DNA of 15,788 bases, from assembly GCA_014360855.1 (NCBI GenBank), contig JACIWP010000041.1, positions 1 through 15,788 on the forward strand, written 5' to 3'. Positions 5,982 to 14,580 of this stretch are shown here, in pieces. The position numbers and the translations under genes were made by a program. The stretch's first letter is position 1, and each line of letters opens with the position of its first letter. Below the pieces are notes generated by a model. It saw only the letters and a list, made by a program, of their open reading frames with translations. It made no database searches and had not been told where the DNA came from. Origin of the DNA: Anaerolineae bacterium. Lineage in GTDB: Bacteria > Chloroflexota > Anaerolineae > JACIWP01.

Positions 5982-8084
5982 TCATGGCCCGTCCCCGAAC
6001 AGACGGAAGGGCAAGATGAGCCGGCGCATGGCCGAGAGCGGTTTGCTGGCCTGGAACACCACGTGATACGAATAATGGCCCCAGGCGTTGCCGCCGCAGG
6101 AGTCTATCACCGGCGGGGTGGTGTTGCTCAGGTTCTCCACCAGGTCGCTGGAATAGTCGCGCACGCGCACACTGCGCGATTCGCCAGCGAACATGGGGAA
6201 GTCCAGGTAGCCGGCCGGCTTGTACGGGTCTTTGCCCGTGCGCTCGTCGGTATATGCCCCGCCCGGCAGGAACAGCCGCAGATAGATATCGTTCAGCCCG
6301 CGGCCCTCGTGGTCCAGCACCCAGATATACAGGTTGTGATTCATATGGTTTTCCTCGCAGGAGAGGAAACGGGCCGAGGCGGCGACGAAGTCGGGCCAAT
6401 CCTGGCGCGCCCGCCAGTTGATGACCAGGCGCTGGTGGCCGTTGACGCAGTCGGCCGAGGTGGGGATGCCGGCGGTTACTGGGCTGGTTTGGGGAACGTA
6501 CATCTGGCCGGCGATGGGCGAGATAGGATTGCCGGCGGCGTCCACCACGGCGGCCTGCCAGGTGGCGGCCAGAGGAGCGTTCGCCACCAGCACCTCCCAA
6601 TGCCCACTGCTGTCGGATGGGGCGGACACGGTCTGTCCCCACTGCGGTGCCCAGACCTTCACCCGCTGGCCGGCCAGAGGACTGCCGGCGGCGTCGCGGA
6701 TGGTGCCCTCCAGGATGGTGCGCTGACAATTCGGGTAGCCCACGATGATGCCGTCCGCGGCAAACTGCCAGCCGGATGGGCTGGTCGGCGTGGGCGTGGG
6801 CGAGACAGCCGGCGAGGGAGTGAAAGTGGGGGTCGGCCCGCCGGCGGTGGGGGTCGGCGAAGGGGTCGGGGAAGGCATGGCGGTCGGGGTAGGGGTGGCG
6901 GTGCCGGCGGCCTGCTCCCGCCAGACCGCGAAGAACGAAACATGGTGGTTATACGGCATGCCGATGCCGCGCAGTTCGTTGCCGTTCAGTGTCGCCCAGC
7001 GGTACGGCCCGCTCTGTCCCTGGTCCGGATAATAGGCTCCGCCGTAGATGGGCAAGTTGGCCCAGCCGCTGGCTTCGGGTGTGGCGCCGGCGGCGCCGTC
7101 CGGCCAGGAAAGCACAAATCCCTTTTGATCCAGCACGTTGCCCTGGGCGTCCAGGCACAGCCCAAAGACATGGTGGTCGCCGCCGCGCTCGGGGAAGGAT
7201 GGGACATCATATACCCGTGCCCAGTCCGGCACATCGTCCCAAGAGCCGTTCACGGTGATGAAAGCGGCCATGAGCTGATAGCGCGCCGCGGGGTTCTGCT
7301 CCACGGTGACGTTGAGCTGGGTCAGCCTGGGGTCCCAATACGGGATCGGGCCGCCGTCCGAAGGGGTGGGTGTCGGCGGTGGTGTGGAAGTAGGCGAGCG
7401 GGTGGCTGTGGCCGTCGGGCTGGGGGCCGGCGTGGCGGTCGGTGTGGCGGTGGGCCGGGGGTAGGCACGCACGATCAGGGGCAGGAGGGATCGCGAACCA
7501 CCGCTGGCCGGCCGGAGGTAGGCGTCGTCCAGCACAACGGCGGTGGCGGTGCCGGCGCTCCCCTGGTCCACGCGCAGGAAGACCGAGGCTGTGCTCTGGA
7601 CAGCGGTGAAGGTGATGGAGATATGCCGCCAGTCCCCCACCCGCGTCCAGGCGTTGGACCAGGCGATGATGCCGGTGCTGGGATCCGTATCACCCAGCGG
7701 ACCAATGCCGATGAGCGGGGTAATGGATGCGCCGGCGTCGGGCAGGAGCACGTAAAATCCCGCCTGATAGGCCGTGCCGGGGGTCAGGCCGGCGGCAACC
7801 TGATAGAGGCCGGCCTGATAGGCCTGTGTGCCTGCCAGGGTTTGTCCGGCGCCGGCGCGCCCGCTCCCCTGCCCGAATGTCACGGGGGAGCCTGCGGGGA
7901 TGGTGAACGGGGTCCATCCATTCGCCACAGCGCCGGCGGGATGCGCGGCAAAGCCGGCCTCGAAGTTCCCATTGGTCAGCAGGTTGGCTCCGCCCTGGGC
8001 CAAGGCCAGGCCGCCGGCGGTTGTCCCCAGCGCCGCCAGCACCGCTATCGTCACCACCAGGCGCATCCACGTGAAGCCCCACAT
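5982..8084 (-). CDS. Secreted multidomain protein with Thr/Pro linkers
   Basis: A 700-residue protein with a clear signal peptide: one Arg, a hydrophobic run about 9-29 and an ALAQG-type cleavage region near 30. Then come a beta-sandwich resembling carbohydrate-binding modules about 33-193 (NLLTNGNFEAGF, WRHISITFTA, VVLDDAYLRP), a Thr/Pro linker 209-242, an unrecognised Trp/Tyr-rich domain about 248-391, a second linker 393-436, and a C-terminal region about 450-680. That region starts like a carboxypeptidase-regulatory or Ig-like fold (LEGTIRDAAGSPLAGQRVKVWAP) and carries several Cys (453, 546, 576, 663). No catalytic motif is visible, so a binding or structural envelope role is inferred. 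The start is chosen because GGAGG lies six bases upstream; ATG at 8066 is the alternative. It has its own promoter and is insulated from tpiA by a terminator. Export is confident, function not. Confidence 0.75.
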   Translation of the reverse strand: MWGFTWMRLVVTIAVLAALGTTAGGLALAQGGANLLTNGNFEAGFAAHPAGAVANGWTPFTIPAGSPVTFGQGSGRAGAGQTLAGTQAYQAGLYQVAAGLTPGTAYQAGFYVLLPDAGASITPLIGIGPLGDTDPSTGIIAWSNAWTRVGDWRHISITFTAVQSTASVFLRVDQGSAGTATAVVLDDAYLRPASGGSRSLLPLIVRAYPRPTATPTATPAPSPTATATRSPTSTPPPTPTPSDGGPIPYWDPRLTQLNVTVEQNPAARYQLMAAFITVNGSWDDVPDWARVYDVPSFPERGGDHHVFGLCLDAQGNVLDQKGFVLSWPDGAAGATPEASGWANLPIYGGAYYPDQGQSGPYRWATLNGNELRGIGMPYNHHVSFFAVWREQAAGTATPTPTAMPSPTPSPTPTAGGPTPTFTPSPAVSPTPTPTSPSGWQFAADGIIVGYPNCQRTILEGTIRDAAGSPLAGQRVKVWAPQWGQTVSAPSDSSGHWEVLVANAPLAATWQAAVVDAAGNPISPIAGQMYVPQTSPVTAGIPTSADCVNGHQRLVINWRARQDWPDFVAASARFLSCEENHMNHNLYIWVLDHEGRGLNDIYLRLFLPGGAYTDERTGKDPYKPAGYLDFPMFAGESRSVRVRDYSSDLVENLSNTTPPVIDSCGGNAWGHYSYHVVFQASKPLSAMRRLILPFRLFGDGP

Positions 8085-8118
8085 CGTCTACCTCCCCTGC
8101 GGCTGAACGCCTGTTGTT

Positions 8119-8124
8119 ATTATA
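8119..8124 (-). promoter_or_regulatory. Probable -10 element for the secreted multidomain protein gene
   Basis: A perfect TATAAT on the minus strand, about 34 nt before the start codon and downstream of the tpiA terminator. No good -35 is seen at 16-18 nt spacing (nearest CCTGTA or CTGTAC), so the promoter is weaker or activator-assisted compared with the others in the window. Confidence 0.55.
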
Positions 8125-8180
8125 CGCGTTTTGGAGTGCGGTACAGGCCTGTATGACGGGTTGGCCGGCGGGATTAACCT

Positions 8181-8224
8181 AAAAAATGGGACGCTTCCCG
8201 ATCCGGTGTGATGAGAAGCGTCCC
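8181..8224 (-). terminator. Intrinsic terminator after tpiA
   Basis: The 10-bp perfect arms GGGACGCTTC (8188-8197) and GAAGCGTCCC (8215-8224) enclose a 17-nt loop. In minus-strand reading the stem is followed by A and then six T (8186-8181). It lies about 38 nt past the tpiA stop and ends the glycolytic transcript. Confidence 0.85.
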
Positions 8225-8262
8225 TGTATGCATATAGACGTGAAAGTGGCGCAGGCGATGCG

Positions 8263-9039
8263 TCAAGCGCCGAATTTCACCTTGGCGGCCAGGCGCACCA
8301 TCTCGACGAACTCATCGGCCTTCAGGCTGGCGCCGCCGACCAGGGCGCCGTCGATGTCCGGGTACGCCATAAATTCGCGGATGTTCTTGGCGTTGGTGCT
8401 CCCGCCGTACTGGACGCGGATGGCCTGGGCGGTGCCGGCGTCGTACAGCTCGGCAAGGGTGCCGCGGATGACCCCGCCGATGACGCGGCTGGCCTGCTCG
8501 CCGGTGGCCGCCCGGCCCGTGCCGATGGCCCAGACGGGCTCGTAGGCGATGACGATCCGGCGGGCGGAATCGGCATCAATGCCGGCGAAGGCCGCCCGCA
8601 CCTGGCCGCTCACCACCGCGTCGGTCTCGCCGGCCTCGTTCTGGGCCAGGTTCTCCCCGACGCAGACGATGGGCGTCAGCCCGTGGGCCAGCGCCGCCTT
8701 GACCTTGCGGTTGACGCCCTCATCGGTTTCCCCGAAGTAGGTGCGGCGCTCCGAGTGCCCGATGATGACATATTGGCACAGCCCTTTCAGCATCAGCGGG
8801 GATATCTCGCCGGTGAAGGCGCCCTTTTCCTCCCAATGCATGTTCTGGGCGCCCAGGCCGATGTCGGTGCCTTTCAGCAGGCCGGCCACTGGGTAGAGGC
8901 TGACGAAGGGCGGACATAGGACGCGCTCCACCTGGGGAACCGCCTGCAGACCGTCCAGCATGGCCCGCACCAGCTCCATGGCCTCTTCCACCGTGGTATG
9001 CATTTTCCAGTTGCCGGCGATGATGGGTGTGCGCATCAT
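8263..9039 (-). CDS. tpiA: Triosephosphate isomerase
   Basis: A full-length TIM of 258 residues that interconverts dihydroxyacetone phosphate and glyceraldehyde 3-phosphate in the cytoplasm. The catalytic set is intact: N10 and K12 in GNWKMH, H95 in IIGHSERR, E167 in AYEPVWAIGTG (including the phosphate-gripping loop 6), the YGGS phosphate site and the late GGASL. Two consecutive ATG codons are possible; the first (9039) has GGAG seven bases upstream and is taken as the start. The gene follows pgk with only 27 nt between them and so is almost certainly co-transcribed with it. Transcription ends at the strong hairpin just downstream. Confidence 0.97.
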   Translation of the reverse strand: MMRTPIIAGNWKMHTTVEEAMELVRAMLDGLQAVPQVERVLCPPFVSLYPVAGLLKGTDIGLGAQNMHWEEKGAFTGEISPLMLKGLCQYVIIGHSERRTYFGETDEGVNRKVKAALAHGLTPIVCVGENLAQNEAGETDAVVSGQVRAAFAGIDADSARRIVIAYEPVWAIGTGRAATGEQASRVIGGVIRGTLAELYDAGTAQAIRVQYGGSTNAKNIREFMAYPDIDGALVGGASLKADEFVEMVRLAAKVKFGA

Positions 9040-9066
9040 TGCAGACTCCTTTCTGGGCGGGAAGCC

Positions 9067-10239
9067 CTATTTGTCCAGCAGGGCGGCCACGCCCGGCAGG
9101 GTCTTGCCCTCGAGAAACTCCAGGGAGGCGCCGCCGCCGGTGGAAATATGGGTGATCTGATAGGCCACGCCGGCCTTCTGGACGGCCGCGACGGAGTCCC
9201 CGCCGCCTACGATGGTCGTGGCCGGCAGGGAGGCCAACGTCTCAGCGATGGCGAAGGTGCCGGCGGCGAAGTTGGGGAATTCGAACACACCCATGGGGCC
9301 GTTCCAGACCACGGTCCTGGCGTTTGCCAGCTCGGCGCGGAAGGCCGCCACGGTTTCAGGCCCGATGTCCAGCACGCGCCAACCGGCCGGCACGGCATCC
9401 ACCTTCACCACGCGGCGCTCTGCGTCGTTATCGAAGCGGTCGGCGATGACCACGTCCACGGGAAGGCGCAGTTTGTCGCCGGCGGCCTGCAGGAGCTCCC
9501 GGGCGATATCCAGGCTCTCCATCTCCACCAGGGAATCGCCCATTTCGTAGCCCATGGCCTTCAGGAAGGTGTTGGCCATGCCGCCGCCGATGAGCAGGCG
9601 GTCCACCCGCGAGAGCAGGTTGCGGATGACGCCGATTTTGTCGGAGATTTTGGCGCCGCCCAGGATAGTGATGAAGGGGCGCTCGGGAGATTCCAGGGCC
9701 TTGCCCAGGAAGGTCAGCTCCTTTTCCATGAGGAAGCCGGCCACGGCCGGCAGGTACTGGGCGATGCCAACGGTGCTGGCGTGGGCGCGATGGGCCGCGC
9801 CAAAGGCGTCGTTGACGTACACATCGCCCAATTTGGCCAGTTGGGCGGCGAAGGCCGGGTCGTTCTTTTCCTCCTCGGGATGGAAGCGCAGGTTCTCCAG
9901 CAGGAGCACCTCGCCCTCGCCCAAGGCTTGTACGGCCGCCTCGACCTCCGGGCCGATGCAGTCGCGCACGTAGTGCACCTCCTGTCCGAGCAGTTCGGAC
10001 AGCCGGCGCGCCACCGGCTCCAGGCGCAGGTCGTCGGAGGGGCCGCCTTTGGGCCGGCCCAGGTGCGACATCAGGATCACGCGCGCCCCGCGGTCGATCA
10101 GGTAGCGGATGGTGGGGAGGGCGGCGCGAATGCGGGTATCATCGGTGACCTGTCCCTTTTCCAGGGGCACGTTGAAATCGACGCGCACCAGCACCCGCTT
10201 GCCGGCCACGTCGATGTCGCGCACAGTCTTCTTGTTCAT
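9067..10239 (-). CDS. pgk: Phosphoglycerate kinase
   Basis: A complete 390-residue cytoplasmic kinase that reversibly transfers phosphate between 1,3-bisphosphoglycerate and ADP. Family signatures appear in order: RVDFNVP near the N-terminus, SHLGRPKG, LENLRFHPEEEKND, YVNDAFGAAHRAHAS, GGAKISDKIGVI, WNGPMGVFE and the C-terminal nucleotide-site segment GGGDSVAAVQKAG with STGGGASLEFLEG. The frame is open further upstream to 10314, but ATG at 10239 has a consensus GGAGG six bases away and matches the usual N-terminus (MNKKTVRDIDVAGKRVLVRVDF), while the longer version would run through the upstream hairpin. It lies second in gap-pgk-tpiA. It is separated from gap by 102 nt containing a terminator-like hairpin, which suggests differential expression within the cluster. 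Confidence 0.97.
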   Translation of the reverse strand: MNKKTVRDIDVAGKRVLVRVDFNVPLEKGQVTDDTRIRAALPTIRYLIDRGARVILMSHLGRPKGGPSDDLRLEPVARRLSELLGQEVHYVRDCIGPEVEAAVQALGEGEVLLLENLRFHPEEEKNDPAFAAQLAKLGDVYVNDAFGAAHRAHASTVGIAQYLPAVAGFLMEKELTFLGKALESPERPFITILGGAKISDKIGVIRNLLSRVDRLLIGGGMANTFLKAMGYEMGDSLVEMESLDIARELLQAAGDKLRLPVDVVIADRFDNDAERRVVKVDAVPAGWRVLDIGPETVAAFRAELANARTVVWNGPMGVFEFPNFAAGTFAIAETLASLPATTIVGGGDSVAAVQKAGVAYQITHISTGGGASLEFLEGKTLPGVAALLDK

Positions 10240-10245
10240 GGTATA

Positions 10246-10250
10246 CCTCC
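10246..10250 (-). promoter_or_regulatory. Ribosome binding site that fixes the pgk start
   Basis: GGAGG on the minus strand, six bases before ATG at 10239. It decides against the 75-nt longer frame. A TGTTC-GG-GAACA palindrome (10251-10262) lies directly upstream and could be a small operator or structure next to the site. Confidence 0.85.
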
Positions 10251-10279
10251 TGTTCGGGAACATATGCGGATGCGGCCAG

Positions 10280-10321
10280 AAAAAAGGGGTGGAGGGCACC
10301 GTGGCGGGCCTCACACCCCTT
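10280..10321 (-). terminator. Terminator-like hairpin between gap and pgk
   Basis: In minus-strand reading AAGGGGTG and GAGG (separated by a single bulged base) pair with CCTC and CACCCCTT (10314-10321 with 10284-10291; 10309-10312 with 10292-10295), followed by a run of T reaching 10280. It starts 20 nt after the gap stop. It could be a full terminator, in which case pgk-tpiA needs its own promoter (none convincing is seen), or a partial one that lowers pgk-tpiA relative to gap. Confidence 0.7.
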
Positions 10322-10341
10322 CCATGCCTTGCCGGCTGGGC

Positions 10342-11355
<1,014 letters not shown>

Positions 11356-11364
11356 GGATATGTT

Positions 11365-11371
11365 CCTCCTT
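11365..11371 (-). promoter_or_regulatory. Ribosome binding site that fixes the gap start
   Basis: AAGGAGG on the minus strand, nine bases before ATG at 11355. It decides against the 120-nt longer frame, whose extra residues resemble no GAPDH N-terminus. Confidence 0.85.
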
Positions 11372-11411
11372 ATATGGTTGGTAAGATGGCATGAAATAGC
11401 GTTTGGCGAGC

Positions 11412-11425
11412 TGAACGGATGTTCC
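11412..11425. promoter_or_regulatory. GAAC-N4-GTTC dyad resembling a Gram-positive LexA/DinR box
   Basis: TGAACGGATGTTCC matches 13 of 14 positions of the Bacillus-type SOS-box consensus CGAACRNRYGTTYC. It sits about 57 nt upstream of the gap start in the gap leader. Nearby, CATCCG (11432-11437) and CGGATG (11444-11449) form another small inverted repeat. No SOS gene is present here, so the site may be unrelated or a chance match. Confidence 0.3.
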
Positions 11426-11532
11426 CGCACCCATCCGCAGGTTCGGATGACGCGCTGACACTGCGGGGGGACCATAGAGCGGCGATGCGGTTGTCGCCGG
11501 CGGCGGTGCCGGCGGATGTTCGTCAGTTGGAC

Positions 11533-12096
11533 TTAATCGTCGAACAGGCGCTCCTGATAGGAAAGGAGCATCTCGTAATCGCCCTTCAGCACCTGGTACA
11601 GCCGGGCGTTATCAATGGCCAGCGCGGCCAGGTCCGCGATGAGGCTGAGAAACTCGATCTCCTCATCGCTGAACTCCCGTCTTTCGGCTGTGTATACCCG
11701 CATGACGCCGATGATCTGTCCCCGTGTGGCCAGGGGCACCACCAACACCGAGCGGATGCCCTCCAGTTTGGCCCATTCCGGGTACTGAAAGCGCTCGTCC
11801 TCCGTGGCATCGGGAATGATGACGGTATTGCCGCGCAGTACCTGGCGGTCCACGCCGCTCTTGTCCACCTCGACGTCTCCTTTGCGCAGGTACTGTTCGC
11901 TGAGGCCGTAGGCGGCGCCGAAGACGAGCCGCTTGCGGTCCCGGCTCAGCAGGCGGATGGAGCAGGCCTTGGCGTGCATGTGCTCGGCGGTGATCTTGGC
12001 TACCCGCTGGAGGACCTCCGGCAGGTCCAGGCTGGAGTTGATGGTGTGTGCGATGTCGTAGAGGGCGTGGTAATAGTCCTTTTCCCGGTTCGACAT
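11533..12096 (-). CDS. Stand-alone GAF-domain protein
   Basis: A 187-residue cytoplasmic protein that is almost entirely one GAF domain (about 20-165): a helix with SSLDLPEVLQRVAKITAEHM, a first strand ACSIRLLSRDRKRLVFGAAYG, then GIRSVLVVPLATRGQIIGVMRVYT and the closing helix EIEFLSLIADLAALAIDNARLY. GAF domains bind small ligands such as cyclic nucleotides, haem or metabolites, and usually control an attached output domain; none is present here, only a short helical tail, so it would act by protein contact. ATG at 12096 has GGAG six bases upstream. It lies between yvcK and gap on the same strand, so a sensory role related to central carbon metabolism is suggested by context only. Ligand unknown. 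Confidence 0.88.
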   Translation of the reverse strand: MSNREKDYYHALYDIAHTINSSLDLPEVLQRVAKITAEHMHAKACSIRLLSRDRKRLVFGAAYGLSEQYLRKGDVEVDKSGVDRQVLRGNTVIIPDATEDERFQYPEWAKLEGIRSVLVVPLATRGQIIGVMRVYTAERREFSDEEIEFLSLIADLAALAIDNARLYQVLKGDYEMLLSYQERLFDD

Positions 12097-12122
12097 CTTT
12101 GTCTCCTTTCCGTTGGAACTGG

Positions 12123-12144
12123 GCCGGCGCCGGCCGGCGCCGGC
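12123..12144. repeat. 22-bp perfect palindrome made of four overlapping GCCGGC
   Basis: Located between yvcK and the GAF gene. The two 11-bp halves (GCCGGCGCCGG and CCGGCGCCGGC) are exact reverse complements with no spacer, and it contains four GCCGGC sites. There is no following T-tract, so a terminator role is unlikely. It could form a very stable RNA hairpin in the intercistronic region, or be a dense cluster of the motif that is over-represented throughout the window. Confidence 0.75.
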
Positions 12145-12171
12145 ATGTCTCTACCGCCCTTCGTCCACACC

Positions 12172-13476
12172 TCATGCGCCCTGCGGTTTGCGCTTGTTAA
12201 AGGCCTCGAACAAAGCCCGGGCGAGCTTATGGGAATCGTGCCGCCAGGGCCGTTCGGCATCCACCAGCTCCGCGCGGAGCAGGAGATAGTGAGGCGGCAT
12301 TGCCTCCCGGACAGTCACCATCTGGTAATTGGCCTCCGCCGGCGGGGTCACCGGCTGGCTGTTGACCAGCACACAGTCCACCAGCCCCGGGCCGACATGC
12401 TGTTCCAGCGCCCGCAGGTGATCCTCCACGGAGAAACCGTCCGTCTCGCCCGGTTGGGTGGCCACGTTGCACACGTACACCTTGAGGGCGCGGGAAGCGC
12501 GGATGGCGCGGGCGATATCCGGCACCAGCAGGTTCGGCAGGATGCTGGTGTACAGGCTCCCCGGCCCGATGATGATCATGTCGGCGTCCAGGATAGCGCG
12601 CACCGCCCCGGGGTAGGCCGGCGGCTCCTCCGGCTTCAGGTACACCCGTTCAATCGGCCAGCCCTGTTCGGGGATGACCGACTCCCCCTCCACCCGCCGC
12701 ACCAGCACCTGGTCATTCTGGGCCATCCGCAGGTCCGCGTACAGGGTGACGTTCTCCAGCGTGGAGGGCATGATCTGCCCCTGGATGGCCAGCACCTTGC
12801 CCGACTCGATGATGGCGCGCTCGAAATTGCCCGTGATGCCCACCATGGCGGCGATGAACAGGTTGCCGAAGCTGTGGCCGTCCAGGCCGGCGCCGGCGGC
12901 GAAGCGGTACTGGAACAGTTTGGTGATGAGCGCCTCATCGTTGGCCAGGGCGGCCAGACAGTTGCGAAAATCTCCCGGCGGGAGCACTCCCAGCTCCCGG
13001 CGCAGGCGGCCGGAGCTTCCGCCATCATCGGCAACCGTCACGATCGCCGTGATATGCGCCGTGTAATGCTTCAACCCCCGCAAAAGGGTAGACAAGCCCG
13101 TACCGCCGCCGATGGCCACCACTTTGGGGCCGCGTTCCCGCTGGCGCTGGCGGTACAGGACATCCACAATGCTCTCGCCGTTGGGCAGATGGAGGGCATC
13201 CAGCAGAGAGCGGTTGAGCTGGAAGACGGCGACGGTGATGGCGCTCAGGCCGGCAAGCCCAAACAAAGCCGCCCGTACCGGGCGGCTGAGAAACTGGAGC
13301 GTCACATAGTAGGCAATCGGCGGGAAGGTCCAGGTCTGGTAAATATCCCGCAGGATATATGCCAGTCCCAGGCCAATTGCCGCCACGCCGGCCAACAGCA
13401 ACAGCAACCAGCGCTTCACGCGCATGCCGGGCAGCATCCATTTATACAGATCGCTGACCGAACGCCCCCACCTCAT
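12172..13476 (-). CDS. yvcK: YvcK/CofD-family gluconeogenesis factor with N-terminal membrane segments
   Basis: A 434-residue protein of the YvcK (GlmR, UPF0052) family. Numbered from this start, residues about 22-41 and 69-86 are hydrophobic and probably membrane-spanning. The cytoplasmic core then shows VVAIGGGTGLSTLLRGLK (about 119-136), VTVADDGGSSGRLR, PPGDFRNCLAAL, GHSFGNL, MIIIGPGSLYTSILPNLLV and NVATQPGETDGFS, all characteristic of the family. In Bacillus, YvcK binds UDP-GlcNAc and is needed on gluconeogenic carbon sources, affecting cell-wall precursor supply. The frame extends to a GTG at 13494, but that codon lacks a ribosome site, while ATG at 13476 has GGAGG 11 bases upstream; a still later ATG is possible. 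A near-consensus promoter lies just upstream. Its position before GAF-gap-pgk-tpiA on the same strand fits a role in central carbon control. Family call firm. Confidence 0.93.
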   Translation of the reverse strand: MRWGRSVSDLYKWMLPGMRVKRWLLLLLAGVAAIGLGLAYILRDIYQTWTFPPIAYYVTLQFLSRPVRAALFGLAGLSAITVAVFQLNRSLLDALHLPNGESIVDVLYRQRQRERGPKVVAIGGGTGLSTLLRGLKHYTAHITAIVTVADDGGSSGRLRRELGVLPPGDFRNCLAALANDEALITKLFQYRFAAGAGLDGHSFGNLFIAAMVGITGNFERAIIESGKVLAIQGQIMPSTLENVTLYADLRMAQNDQVLVRRVEGESVIPEQGWPIERVYLKPEEPPAYPGAVRAILDADMIIIGPGSLYTSILPNLLVPDIARAIRASRALKVYVCNVATQPGETDGFSVEDHLRALEQHVGPGLVDCVLVNSQPVTPPAEANYQMVTVREAMPPHYLLLRAELVDAERPWRHDSHKLARALFEAFNKRKPQGA

Positions 13477-13529
13477 GCGGCCGCGCGCCTCCACCAGTTG
13501 CCCATCGTATTCACTTTTCGCCCAAGGAT

Positions 13530-13558
13530 ATTATAACCGATTTCTGTCATAAAGTCAA
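13530..13558 (-). promoter_or_regulatory. Near-consensus promoter for yvcK
   Basis: TTGACT (13558-13553), a 17-nt spacer and TATAAT (13535-13530) on the minus strand. Transcription would start near 13523, about 47 nt before the preferred yvcK start. The surrounding 13495-13600 is noticeably A+T-richer than the rest of the window, as expected for a promoter region. Confidence 0.85.
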
Positions 13559-13603
13559 AACAACCCACGGATAGAGAAAATTGTCACAAAGTGGCGTGCC
13601 GGC

Positions 13604-14560
13604 TCAGGGGGCCGCCGGCGTCAGCGCCGGCAGGCTCTGCAAGAGATAGCCCAGCTCCACCTTGGCTATGACGTAGAGCGTCTGATCCGTGTTCTCCGCC
13701 AGGGCCACTGCCTGCTCGTAGGCGGCGATGGCTTCCGGGTAGCGCCGCAGGCCGGCCAGCGCCCGCCCCAGCATCAAGTGCGCCATGGCCGAATCGGGGC
13801 GCAGACGCACCGCCTCGCTGGCATCGGCCAGGGCCGGCGCAAAAGCATTCACCTCATTATAATACTGGGCGCGCTCTGTCAAAAATGCCGCCTCGTCCGT
13901 TGACAGCTCCCGGCCGCGGGAGAAGGCCTCCTGCGCTTGCGCCGCATTCCCGGTGACTTCCGCCAGCACCCCCAGCCGGATGTACCATTCGGGGTTCTGC
14001 GGGTCCAGGCGGGTATTTTCTTCCATGAGGGGAACTGCCTCGGAAAGCCTCCCCTGGAGGATATAATCCTGGGCGCGATGCAGGTTGCGGCTGGTGGCCA
14101 GGACCACAGGGTCCGGCCGGGCGATGACGTACATGACCACCACAGCGATGATCAGCACGCCGGCCGCGATGCCGGCCAGCAGGCCAAGGCGTCGGAGCTG
14201 GCGCCGGCGCTCCTGTGCCAGCTCCTCGTCCAGGAACCACCACCAGGCCTCGCTGGGCGGCGTGCGCTGGGCGCGCAGAGCGGCCAGCCCGCCGGCGGCG
14301 CGCAGTTCCCGCAGGAAGCGGGCCTTGCGCTGGCGCAGGGAGGCATGCAGGCTTTCCAGCCGCGTTTCCTCCGGGCGCAGGTCAATCCCCAGCTCTTTCA
14401 GCCGGCGGTGTTCGGCATCTATCTCGTCCAGCAGGGTCAGCAGGCGCGCCGCGGATGCGCCGGCGCCCGGCAGGTTAGCGGCGAGCCTTTCCGCCTCCGA
14501 CAGGAGTTGGCGCAGGGTATCAGCTGGGGTCTGGGGCGTATCTCGGACGACGAATTTCAT
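13604..14560 (-). CDS. Coiled-coil, single-pass membrane, TPR-repeat protein
   Basis: A 318-residue protein in three parts. Residues 1-120 are charged and helical with probable coiled-coil stretches (about 13-90). Residues about 126-147 form a single hydrophobic membrane segment preceded by a basic cluster (ERRRQLRR), which places the N-terminus in the cytoplasm by the positive-inside rule. Residues about 152-305 contain tandem TPR motifs, for example PEWYIRLGVLAEVTGNAAQAQEAF and AMAHLMLGRALAGLRRYPEAIAAYEQAV, on the outer face. TPR arrays are protein-binding scaffolds. The start has GAGG five bases upstream. It lies 20 nt after the recombinase-fold gene on the same strand and must share its transcript. 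No specific named family is recognised. Confidence 0.8.
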   Translation of the reverse strand: MKFVVRDTPQTPADTLRQLLSEAERLAANLPGAGASAARLLTLLDEIDAEHRRLKELGIDLRPEETRLESLHASLRQRKARFLRELRAAGGLAALRAQRTPPSEAWWWFLDEELAQERRRQLRRLGLLAGIAAGVLIIAVVVMYVIARPDPVVLATSRNLHRAQDYILQGRLSEAVPLMEENTRLDPQNPEWYIRLGVLAEVTGNAAQAQEAFSRGRELSTDEAAFLTERAQYYNEVNAFAPALADASEAVRLRPDSAMAHLMLGRALAGLRRYPEAIAAYEQAVALAENTDQTLYVIAKVELGYLLQSLPALTPAAP

Positions 14561-14580
14561 GCTGACCTCGTGTTCCCGCG

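Noticed and set aside
5796..8156. A 786-codon plus-strand frame opposite the secreted multidomain gene
   Set aside because: Antisense shadow: the minus-strand frame has a signal peptide, domain pattern, ribosome site and promoter, and the plus frame has none of these.
11496..11513. GCCGGC-N6-GCCGGC hairpin after the GAF gene as a terminator
   Set aside because: No T-tract follows in minus-strand reading; it probably reflects the general excess of GCCGGC.
11419..13536. A 705-codon plus-strand frame opposite the GAF and yvcK genes
   Set aside because: Antisense shadow of two well-supported genes; no independent ribosome site or motif.
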